5,338 nt of DNA, taken from positions 1,644-6,981 of the forward strand of contig CAJUQF010000103.1 in NCBI GenBank assembly GCA_910588315.1. Direction: 5' to 3'. The DNA is from an uncultured Christensenellaceae bacterium (lineage in GTDB: Bacteria > Bacillota > Clostridia > Christensenellales > Pumilibacteraceae). Each line of letters starts with the position of its first letter. Within the stretch, counting starts at the first letter, position 1. Positions 1-5,338 of the stretch are shown here, piece by piece. The notes under the pieces are model-generated. The model worked only from the letters and a program-made list of their open reading frames with translations. It did no database searches and was not told where the DNA came from. The position numbers were made by a program, and so were the translations under genes.

Positions 1-1
1 T

Positions 2-424
2 TCGTCGCGCCGCGCCGCGCTCGTTTCGCGAACGCCGCTGGCACGTATAATAGATTCGCTCGGGTTTATCGAGTACTTGCGTGTCGGAGCGGGTGTAGAT
101 AAATCACGGTTCTCGGATAAAGCGCGTTCCGATCTCTTCGAAGCGATACTCGGCGCGGTTTATCTCGACGGCGGCTTGGATGCGTGCAGATCGGTACTCG
201 ACAGGATTTTTTATGCCGATGTTCAACCCGTGACCGATTATAAAAGCGCATTGCAGGTATTCTGTGCGGCGCGCGGTATGGCGGCGGTATATGAGACGGT
301 CGTATCCGGCGCGGGATTCGCGTCGACCGTTACCGTTGGTTCGCAAAGGTTTTGCGGCACCGGTAAGTCGAAACGTCTATCGCAGATCGAAGCGGCAAAG
401 CGCGCATTGGAGTTTTTAAAATAA
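2..424 (+). CDS. rnc: Ribonuclease III, C-terminal part (5' end lies outside the window)
   Basis: RNase III cleaves double-stranded RNA, including rRNA precursors, and acts as a cytoplasmic homodimer. The reading frame is open from base 2, so the start and the N-terminal signature (NERLEFLGDAVL type) lie upstream. About 140 residues are visible. First comes the end of the nuclease domain, with RAALV followed by the helix SDLFEAILGAVYLDGG. Its Asp (codon 131-133) and Glu (codon 140-142) match the metal-binding D114 and E117 of the E. coli enzyme. A double-stranded RNA-binding domain follows, from DYKSALQ (about base 236) to GTGKSKRLSQIEAAKRAL near the end. Between Tyr at 290 and Phe at 317 the domain is about five residues shorter than in B. 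subtilis and lacks the GPxH motif. A TTG at 77 could be mistaken for a start, but conserved sequence (RAALV, ARIIDSLGF) continues upstream of it. Next gene: smc, as in other Bacillota. Identity is firm; the N-terminus is unseen. Confidence 0.95.
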   Translation, partial: SSRRAALVSRTPLARIIDSLGFIEYLRVGAGVDKSRFSDKARSDLFEAILGAVYLDGGLDACRSVLDRIFYADVQPVTDYKSALQVFCAARGMAAVYETVVSGAGFASTVTVGSQRFCGTGKSKRLSQIEAAKRALEFLK

Positions 425-468
425 AGACTCGAAAATTCTAAAATTCGTGTCGTTACGCAAAATTTCGA

Positions 469-497
469 TTGATTTTTTATGTATAGTGTGATACAAT
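469..497 (+). promoter_or_regulatory. SigA-type promoter with extended -10, upstream of smc
   Basis: The -35 hexamer TTGATT (469-474) is separated by exactly 17 bases from the -10 hexamer TACAAT (492-497, 5 of 6 consensus positions). A TG dinucleotide at 489-490 followed by one base makes an extended -10 (TGATACAAT). The expected transcription start is near base 504, giving a leader of about 28 bases before the TTG start of smc. The surrounding region is AT-rich compared with the flanking genes. This is a sequence match only. It implies smc-ftsY can be transcribed independently of rnc, although no clear terminator separates rnc from smc. Confidence 0.72.
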
Positions 498-515
498 AAA
501 AATAACTGTGTAACT

Positions 516-534
516 GCGGGAATTTAAGACGTTG
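516..534 (+). promoter_or_regulatory. Weak ribosome binding site and TTG start of smc
   Basis: The only purine-rich stretch near the start is GCGGGA (516-521), ten bases before TTG (532-534), and it is a poor match to GGAGG. The in-frame stop TAA at 511-513 rules out any start further upstream. The only other candidate in between is a CTG at 514. Starting at TTG gives an N-terminus, MKFKKLSLIGFKSF, that aligns with the start of SMC proteins, so TTG is the preferred start despite the weak site. Confidence 0.6.
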
Positions 535-3500
535 AAGTTCAAGAAACTGTCCTTGATAGGATTCAAATCCTTCGCAAATAAACTTGAGGTCAAGTTCGGC
601 GAGGGCATAACGGCTATCGTCGGACCGAACGGGTGCGGTAAAAGCAACGTTGCGGATGCCGTACGCTGGGTGCTTGGCGAGCAGTCGGCAAAGCTTTTGC
701 GTGGATCCAAGATGATGGACGTTATTTTCAACGGTTCGAAAAAACGCAAAGCGCTCTCGTATGCCGAAGTATCGCTTACTTTCGATAATCACAACAGATC
801 GCTTTTCCCGTCTTACGAATACGAAGAAGTCGTTATTTCGCGTAAGCTGTTCCGTTCCGGCGAAAGCGAATACTACCGCAACGGCAGTCTTTGTAAATTG
901 CGCGACATAACGGACATGTTGCGCGATGCCGGTTTTGCTATCGAAGGCTATACGATTATCGGTCAGGGGCGCGTCATGGAGATCATAAATGCCAAGCCCG
1001 AGGATCGCCGTGCCGTTTTCGAAGAGGCGGCGGGGATAAGTAAATACAAGTACAAGAAGAACGAGGCGGAGCGCAAGAACGCGCGCACTCGCGAAAATCT
1101 CGTTCGGCTCAACGATATACTGAGCGGAGATACCGAGCGGCTTGCGCCGCTTGCGCGTCAAGCGGAAAAGACCAGAACATACCGCGAGCTTAAAGATAAA
1201 TTAAAATACCACGAAATCAATCTTTACATAAACAAATTCGAAACGGCGTCGGATACAAAGGACAAGCTTTCCGATGTGATCGCCGGTATAGATGCCGAGA
1301 TAGCCGAAAATCAAAAAGCCTACGCTGCGGCGTCGTCCGATTATAACGATGCGATGGCGGAGTTGCAGGCTATCGACGGCAATCTCGAAAAGTATCGCAA
1401 CGAGCTTATGGATCTGTCTGTCGACAAAGAGAAAATCTCCGGCAAGATAGGTTTGTACAAACAACAGCTCGATAGCATAAGCAGTCAAAATATGGCGCTT
1501 ATGTCCGCAAACGCTACGCTCAACGACAATTATAACGAGCTTACGGTCTCGGCGACCGAGCGTCAGGAAGAGCTTAAAAGCAAAAACGATTTGCTTAAAT
1601 CCACTCGTGAGGATTACGAGCGTTTGGAGGTCGAGTATAAGCGTCTCGACAGTAAAGTCGTTGCAGAAGAAACGCTTATAAACGATGCGCGAAGAGCGTT
1701 GCTTGCCGCTATGGAACGAAAGGCGGCGGTCAATCGCAGCGTCGGAGAACTTACTGCCGAGCGCGCCGCGCTTACCGATCAGATAGAAGAAGTCAAAAGT
1801 CGTGTCGCCGATTTCGACGGAAGAATTGCCGCGTCCACTGCGGATATCGAAACCAAAACGACCGAACTCGAAAAATTGAGATCGGAACGCGACGGCCTTG
1901 TAAAGCAGAAAGACGAGTGTGCGGCAAATAATGCCGAGTGCGCGGACAAACTTTCGTCGCTCGGATTGGAAATAGGTCAGGCAAAGCAGGATTATTCCGC
2001 ATTGGTGTCGCGTCGGCGCGTGCTTGAGGACGTTCAGAAGGACGCATATTCTCATGCCGTACGCAAACTTTTGGATGACGCCGAAAGCAATATGACTATC
2101 CGTAATGCGATAGTGGGCGTCGTCGGACAGGTCATAACGGTGAAAGACGGGTTCGAGGCGGCGGTCGACGTCGCACTCGGTTCGGCGGTCAATAACGTAG
2201 TCACCAAAAACGAGCAGGACGCAAAACTGCTCGTAGAGCATTTAAAGAACAATCGTTACGGCAGAGCTACGTTTTTGCCTATAACGAGTTTTAAACCGCG
2301 CTCGATAGATCACGATTTGATGCCGCTTTTGCGTAGACCGGGTTGTTTCGGCGTTGCGACGGAAGCGGTCACGCACGATAAGATATTCGATCCCGTAATA
2401 AAAGGATTGCTCGGCGCTACTGTAATTGTAGACGATATGGATACCGCGATCTCGCTCGCGCGCGACAGCAAATACGGATTCCGTATAGTTACTCTCGACG
2501 GCGATATCGTTACGCCGCAGGGCGCTATTACGGGCGGAAGTAAGCGTTCCGATGCGTCCAACGTTTTTTCGCACGAACGTTCGCTTAAAGAGCTTGCGAC
2601 TCAGATAGATACGCTTAAAGCACAGATAGATACGTTGCAGACAGAGCGCGATCGTTTGACTCGGCTCAACGAGTCGTTATCGAAACGCATACGCGAATTG
2701 ACGGAAGATATTCACGATTACGAGCTTGCGGATGCTGCCAAGACCGCGGAAAATACTGCGCTTATCGGCGAATTGAATTCATACGTTGAAAATAAGGCTC
2801 AAGACGAGAAAACGCTCGAGCAGCTTATGTCGCGGTTTAACGACGTCGTTGCCGATCTTAACGCAGTGGAAGTCGATGACGATATCGCGGTTGCGCAACG
2901 TAACGAAGAAAATGCGCGTATCGACAAAGAATTCGAAGAACTTAGGCGCACGCGCGATATTTCGCACAATTATGTAGTCGAAAAGAATTTGCAGATAGTT
3001 ACGCTCGAAAAAGATGTCGAGGCGCTGCAAAACGAGATAGCACGGCTTAAAAGCGAAGCCGTATCGACCGCCGCGCGTATCGAGAGCAATAACATGACAA
3101 TTCTCGGTAATAACCGAGCCATGCAGGAGTGCGACGACAAAATAAAACAACTGACCGAAAGCAGTACCGACGGCAACGATAAACGCCGAGAAGAGATAAA
3201 AGCCAAGCTCGACGGTTTGTCTCAGTATAAGTCCGATCTCAATATCAAGACGGTAGAGAGCGATAAAGCCCGACTTGAATACAACGATATTATTTCTCAG
3301 TTGACGGAACGTAAGCACGAACAGGAAATTTTACTTGCGCAAGTCGACGTCAACATGGAAAATATGCAAGCCGCGGTTTTCGAAAACTACGGGCTTGCGT
3401 ACGAGAACTGTTTGGAGTTCAAAGAAGAGAATTACGATCCCGAAACGGGCGAAATAGAGATCGCAAAACTGCGCAGAAGGATCCAAAATCTCGGGAGCAT

Positions 3501-4128
3501 AAACGAAAATGCCATCGAGGAAGCGCAGGAGCTTTCGCAGAAAGTCGGTAAACTGTCCGAACAGCGCGACGATATGATGAAGAGCCTTGCCGACGAAGAG
3601 CGTATAATAAAAGAAATGTCGGCTAACATGATGCGTGACTTCGACGCGTGTTTCGAACAGATTCGCACTAACTTCCGAGAGATATTCAGAGAACTTTTCG
3701 GCGGCGGAAACGCCGATCTGGAACTTACCGAAAACCAGGATCCGTTGTTGCGCGGCGTGGAGATTATCGCACAACCCCCGTCTAAAAATTTACAATCCAT
3801 ATCGCTGTTTTCCGGCGGAGAAAAAACTCTTACGGCTATTGCGATAATGTTTGCGATCATGAAACTTCGTCCCATGCCGTTTTGTTTCTTGGACGAGATC
3901 GAGGCTGCGCTCGACGATGCCAACGTCGGCAGAGTTGCGAGCATGATAAAGAAGTTTTCGGCGGTCACGCAGTTCATAGTTATCACGCACAGAAAACCCA
4001 CTATGGAGCAGGCGGACTGTCTGTACGGCGTTACAATGGAAGAGGAAGGCGTATCCACCATCGTTTCCGTAAGACTCGGCGACGCGCTTAAAAACGCGGT
4101 AGCTATTCCAAAATCCAAGAGCGAGTAA
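532..4128 (+). CDS. smc: Chromosome segregation/condensation ATPase SMC, full length
   Basis: SMC forms a homodimeric ATP-driven ring that, with ScpA and ScpB, loads on the chromosome, extrudes DNA loops and separates sister chromosomes. The 1198 residues are close to the usual 1150-1200. The N-terminal head holds Walker A GPNGCGKS (31-38), the arginine finger (Arg57) and the Q-loop Gln145. A coiled-coil arm runs from about 170 to 510. The hinge spans about 520-670, from the conserved IRNAIVGVVGQVI segment to GAITGGS (664-670). The return coiled coil runs to about 1030, including LGSINENAIEE (987-997). The C-terminal head holds LFGGGNA (1055-1061), the signature LFSGGEK (1092-1098), Walker B with Asp1121 and catalytic Glu1122, the D-loop ALDD (1126-1129) and H-loop His1153. 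All catalytic residues are present, so it should be active. The start is TTG, fixed by homology and an upstream in-frame stop. Tandem stops TAATAA end it. ftsY follows after 28 bases, indicating an operon. A 21-base heptad duplication lies at 2602-2643. Confidence 0.98.
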   Translation: MKFKKLSLIGFKSFANKLEVKFGEGITAIVGPNGCGKSNVADAVRWVLGEQSAKLLRGSKMMDVIFNGSKKRKALSYAEVSLTFDNHNRSLFPSYEYEEVVISRKLFRSGESEYYRNGSLCKLRDITDMLRDAGFAIEGYTIIGQGRVMEIINAKPEDRRAVFEEAAGISKYKYKKNEAERKNARTRENLVRLNDILSGDTERLAPLARQAEKTRTYRELKDKLKYHEINLYINKFETASDTKDKLSDVIAGIDAEIAENQKAYAAASSDYNDAMAELQAIDGNLEKYRNELMDLSVDKEKISGKIGLYKQQLDSISSQNMALMSANATLNDNYNELTVSATERQEELKSKNDLLKSTREDYERLEVEYKRLDSKVVAEETLINDARRALLAAMERKAAVNRSVGELTAERAALTDQIEEVKSRVADFDGRIAASTADIETKTTELEKLRSERDGLVKQKDECAANNAECADKLSSLGLEIGQAKQDYSALVSRRRVLEDVQKDAYSHAVRKLLDDAESNMTIRNAIVGVVGQVITVKDGFEAAVDVALGSAVNNVVTKNEQDAKLLVEHLKNNRYGRATFLPITSFKPRSIDHDLMPLLRRPGCFGVATEAVTHDKIFDPVIKGLLGATVIVDDMDTAISLARDSKYGFRIVTLDGDIVTPQGAITGGSKRSDASNVFSHERSLKELATQIDTLKAQIDTLQTERDRLTRLNESLSKRIRELTEDIHDYELADAAKTAENTALIGELNSYVENKAQDEKTLEQLMSRFNDVVADLNAVEVDDDIAVAQRNEENARIDKEFEELRRTRDISHNYVVEKNLQIVTLEKDVEALQNEIARLKSEAVSTAARIESNNMTILGNNRAMQECDDKIKQLTESSTDGNDKRREEIKAKLDGLSQYKSDLNIKTVESDKARLEYNDIISQLTERKHEQEILLAQVDVNMENMQAAVFENYGLAYENCLEFKEENYDPETGEIEIAKLRRRIQNLGSINENAIEEAQELSQKVGKLSEQRDDMMKSLADEERIIKEMSANMMRDFDACFEQIRTNFREIFRELFGGGNADLELTENQDPLLRGVEIIAQPPSKNLQSISLFSGGEKTLTAIAIMFAIMKLRPMPFCFLDEIEAALDDANVGRVASMIKKFSAVTQFIVITHRKPTMEQADCLYGVTMEEEGVSTIVSVRLGDALKNAVAIPKSKSE
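2602..2643 (+). repeat. In-frame tandem heptad duplication inside the SMC coiled coil
   Basis: Two adjacent 21-base units (2602-2622 and 2623-2643) start with the identical 12-mer CAGATAGATACG and match at 16 of 21 positions by eye. They encode QIDTLKA and QIDTLQT (residues 691-697 and 698-704), exactly one coiled-coil heptad each, just after the hinge at the base of the return arm. The reading frame and heptad register are kept. It looks like a local duplication within the gene, not a mobile or regulatory repeat. Confidence 0.65.
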
Positions 4129-4135
4129 TAATCAT

Positions 4136-4143
4136 AAAAGGAG
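4136..4143 (+). promoter_or_regulatory. Shine-Dalgarno site of ftsY
   Basis: AAAAGGAG is a good match to the 16S rRNA anti-Shine-Dalgarno. It sits eight bases after the smc stop and 13 bases before the ATG at 4157, longer than the usual 6-9. No alternative ATG, GTG or TTG lies in frame between the site and 4157. Confidence 0.7.
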
Positions 4144-4156
4144 TATCGGTCGTATT

Positions 4157-5059
4157 ATGGGACTGTTTTCCAAGATAAAAAACGGGCTTAAGCGTACAAA
4201 AGAAGCAATAGCGTACAAGCTTAATAAACTCTTTACCGGCGGTGTGCTTACCGATGAGTTTTACGACGAACTCGAAGAAACTTTGATAATGTCCGATGTC
4301 GGCGCCGAGACGACCGATCAAATCATGGACAGGCTTAAAGACGATATAGACAAGAATCACATTCGCGATACTGCCGCGGTGCGCGATATATTACGCAAAA
4401 ATTTGATAGAGCTTTTGGACGAGAACGAGAAACCGGAATATGATTATCCGCTTGTCATAATGCTTTCCGGTGTTAACGGCGTAGGTAAAACAACGGCGAT
4501 AGGCAAGCTTGCGAAAAAATTCAAATCGCAAGGTAAGTCTGTCACCATTGCCGCCGCCGATACGTTCCGTGCCGCCGCCGCCGATCAGCTCACCGTGTGG
4601 GCGGAACGTGCGGGAGTGCGTATCATAAAGCATGCGGAAGGCGCCGATCCCGCCGCAGTCGTTTACGACGCCGCACAGAGCGTTAAGAGCAAAAACGGCG
4701 ACGTTCTGTTGATAGATACCGCCGGCAGGTTGCATAATAAAAAGAATCTGATGGAAGAGCTGAAGAAAATCGCACGCGTGGTAGGACGCGAACTCCCGGA
4801 TGCGACGGTTTATAATTATATCGTACTCGACGCCACTACCGGACAGAATGCGATTTCTCAGGTCGATATATTCAACGAGGCGATCGATATAGACGGGATA
4901 GTTTTGACTAAACTTGACGGTACGGCAAAGGGCGGCGTCGTGCTTGCAATAGCCGGCGAACTCAATGTCCCGGTTGTATATGTCGGTGGCGGCGAGGGGA
5001 TCGACGATCTAGAGGATTTCGATTCGGAAGATTTCGTAGCAGGCATAATGGGCGAATAG
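4157..5059 (+). CDS. ftsY: Signal recognition particle receptor FtsY (SRP GTPase)
   Basis: FtsY is the membrane-associated SRP receptor. It binds the Ffh GTPase of ribosome-nascent-chain-SRP complexes, and reciprocal GTP hydrolysis hands the ribosome to SecYEG. The 300 residues form a compact NG protein without the long acidic A domain of E. coli FtsY, as is usual in Bacillota. It begins with a short basic amphipathic segment (MGLFSKIKNGLKRTK) expected to touch the membrane, followed by the helical N domain to about residue 95. The G domain shows G1 GVNGVGKTT (105-113), G2/insertion DTFRAAA (135-141), G3 DTAGR (187-191), the SRP-GTPase motif LDATTGQN (224-231), G4 TKLDG (251-255) with the closing TAKGG, and a C-terminal VGGGEGIDDLEDFD. 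All nucleotide-binding motifs are intact. The usual GVGE or GTGE near the C-terminus is GGGE here, a minor variant. The gene follows smc closely and probably shares its mRNA. Ffh is distinguished by its M domain, which is absent. Confidence 0.98.
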   Translation: MGLFSKIKNGLKRTKEAIAYKLNKLFTGGVLTDEFYDELEETLIMSDVGAETTDQIMDRLKDDIDKNHIRDTAAVRDILRKNLIELLDENEKPEYDYPLVIMLSGVNGVGKTTAIGKLAKKFKSQGKSVTIAAADTFRAAAADQLTVWAERAGVRIIKHAEGADPAAVVYDAAQSVKSKNGDVLLIDTAGRLHNKKNLMEELKKIARVVGRELPDATVYNYIVLDATTGQNAISQVDIFNEAIDIDGIVLTKLDGTAKGGVVLAIAGELNVPVVYVGGGEGIDDLEDFDSEDFVAGIMGE

Positions 5060-5091
5060 AATTTTAAATTTAATAATACCGTTTAAAACAG

Positions 5092-5120
5092 TTGCAAAAT
5101 ATAAAGCTATGGTGTATAAT
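5092..5120 (+). promoter_or_regulatory. SigA-type promoter for ylxM (and probably ffh)
   Basis: TTGCAA (5092-5097, 4 of 6 consensus) and a perfect TATAAT (5115-5120) are spaced by 17 bases. The stretch 5060-5078 just upstream is almost pure A/T and could act as an UP element for the RNA polymerase alpha subunits. The predicted transcription start near 5127 falls inside the left arm of the following hairpin, and the ylxM ATG is about 28 bases further on. This is a sequence match only. Confidence 0.7.
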
Positions 5121-5121
5121 C

Positions 5122-5154
5122 AAGGTGTAAAGTAAAATCTCTTTACACCTTTTT
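5122..5154 (+). terminator. Terminator-like hairpin ending at the ylxM start codon
   Basis: Left arm AAGGTGTAAAG (5122-5132) and right arm CTTTACACCTT (5141-5151) are perfect 11-base complements around an 8-base loop (TAAAATCT). The T-run is 5150-5154 and the ATG of ylxM starts at the next base. For transcripts arriving from smc-ftsY this has the form of an intrinsic terminator, although the stem is only moderately GC-rich and the T-run short. For transcripts starting at the promoter just upstream (predicted near 5127) only the inner 8 bp or so could form. The inverted repeat could instead be a protein operator overlapping the transcription start. The structure is plain; its role is inferred. 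Confidence 0.6.
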
Positions 5155-5338
5155 ATGAGCAAAGATTTGAATATCAGCCGGCTTTGCGATGTTTACGGAG
5201 CATTGCTTACCGAACATAGACGTGAGATGGTCCGTAATTATTACGATTACGATCTGTCGCTTGCGGAGATCGCCGAAAACTTCGGCATAACGCGGCAGGC
5301 GGCGCTTTGCAGTATAAAGCAAGCGGAGAAGCAACTGC
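5155..5338 (+). CDS. ylxM: YlxM/p13-like putative SRP-associated HTH protein, 5' part (runs off the window)
   Basis: YlxM proteins are small (about 110 residues) helix-turn-helix proteins, nearly always encoded just before ffh in Bacillota and reported to bind SRP RNA and influence SRP activity. Sixty-one codons are visible. The first 33 residues, including LCDVYGALLTEHRREM and YYDYDLSL, follow the family pattern (FDFYQSLLT...YYLDDFSLGEIA in B. subtilis). A helix-turn-helix then spans about 34-58: LSLAEIAENFGITRQA and SIKQAE. In the second helix the usual RQAVYDNIKR reads RQAALCSIKQ, so the Asp and Arg commonly conserved are replaced. The ATG at 5155 aligns with the family N-terminus, but no Shine-Dalgarno precedes it; a hairpin and T-run abut it instead. 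The position after ftsY supports the call, and ffh would be expected just beyond the window. A generic sigma-like HTH fragment is the alternative. Confidence 0.88.
   Translation, partial: MSKDLNISRLCDVYGALLTEHRREMVRNYYDYDLSLAEIAENFGITRQAALCSIKQAEKQL

Noticed and set aside
77..424. TTG at 77 as the start of a short separate protein.
   Set aside because: The frame is open and matches RNase III sequence (RAALV, ARIIDSLGF) upstream of it, so this is the interior of rnc.
425..480. Possible rnc terminator: AT-rich partial inverted repeats followed by a run of six T at 473-478.
   Set aside because: No stem longer than a few base pairs could be aligned without mismatches, and the T-run lies inside the better-supported smc promoter spacer.
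238..2241. Long minus-strand open frames opposite rnc and smc (238-1161, 1201-2241), and others opposite smc and ftsY.
   Set aside because: They lie antisense to strongly conserved genes, show no recognisable domains, and their compositions (runs of Arg, Ile, Phe, Val) are what the reverse complement of this codon usage produces.
3892..3915. SMC Walker B continuing with IEAALD instead of the more familiar VDAALD, as a possible active-site change.
   Set aside because: The essential Asp1121-Glu1122 pair is intact, and to my knowledge the IEAALD form is common in clostridial SMC proteins.
4970..4995. FtsY GGGE in place of GVGE or GTGE near the C-terminus.
   Set aside because: It is a single conservative position in a loop that varies among SRP GTPases; all other G motifs are standard.
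5126..5147. TGTAA...TTACA inverted repeat as a GlnR/TnrA operator.
   Set aside because: The consensus TGTNA-N7-TNACA requires 7 bases between half-sites; here there are 12. No other known operator consensus fitted.
1..5338. A hidden novel system (mobile element, defence module, CRISPR, toxin-antitoxin, small RNA).
   Set aside because: The window is almost fully occupied by four conserved genes in their standard order, and the two intergenic gaps (about 100 bases each) hold only promoters and one hairpin.

Overview
This window is a conserved housekeeping locus, read entirely on the + strand: the 3' end of rnc (RNase III), complete smc (chromosome segregation ATPase), complete ftsY (signal recognition particle receptor), and the 5' end of ylxM (SRP-associated helix-turn-helix protein). 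The order rnc-smc-ftsY-ylxM(-ffh) is the classical arrangement of Bacillota such as Bacillus subtilis and many Clostridia. A FtsY without the long acidic N-terminal domain, a YlxM homologue next to ftsY, and SigA-like promoters of the TTGnnn-N17-TAnAAT type all fit a Gram-positive of the Bacillota. Codon use (frequent CGT/CGC/CGG arginine, TCG serine, ATA isoleucine, many GCG/GCC alanine codons) is unlike low-GC bacilli and suggests a mid-GC, probably uncultured clostridial lineage. That placement is an inference and could not be tested here.

Layout. Bases 2-424 hold the C-terminal part of RNase III; the gene begins upstream of the window. Bases 425-531 are intergenic and contain a convincing promoter (TTGATT at 469-474, extended -10 TGATACAAT at 489-497) that would drive smc from an unusual TTG start at 532. 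Bases 532-4128 encode a full-length SMC with head, coiled coil, hinge, coiled coil and head, and all ATPase motifs intact. After tandem in-frame stops (TAATAA) and a 28-base gap with a Shine-Dalgarno sequence, ftsY runs from 4157 to 5059 and is very probably co-transcribed with smc. Bases 5060-5154 hold a second promoter (TTGCAA, N17, TATAAT) and a hairpin with an 11-bp perfect stem plus T-run that ends exactly at the ATG of ylxM. ylxM is cut off by the window end after 61 codons.

How the genes work together: SMC acts with ScpA/ScpB (not in this window) to compact and individualise replicated chromosomes. FtsY receives ribosome-SRP complexes at the membrane, and YlxM is expected to work with Ffh/SRP RNA. 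RNase III processes rRNA precursors and other double-stranded RNA and, in Gram-positives, the small SRP RNA.

I found no sign of an undescribed system, mobile element, CRISPR array or phage gene. Coding density is high and everything large is explained by four well-known genes. The most notable points are small: the terminator-like hairpin between the ylxM promoter and its Shine-Dalgarno-less start, an RNase III double-stranded RNA-binding domain that has lost the GPxH loop, and a recent-looking one-heptad duplication in the SMC coiled coil.
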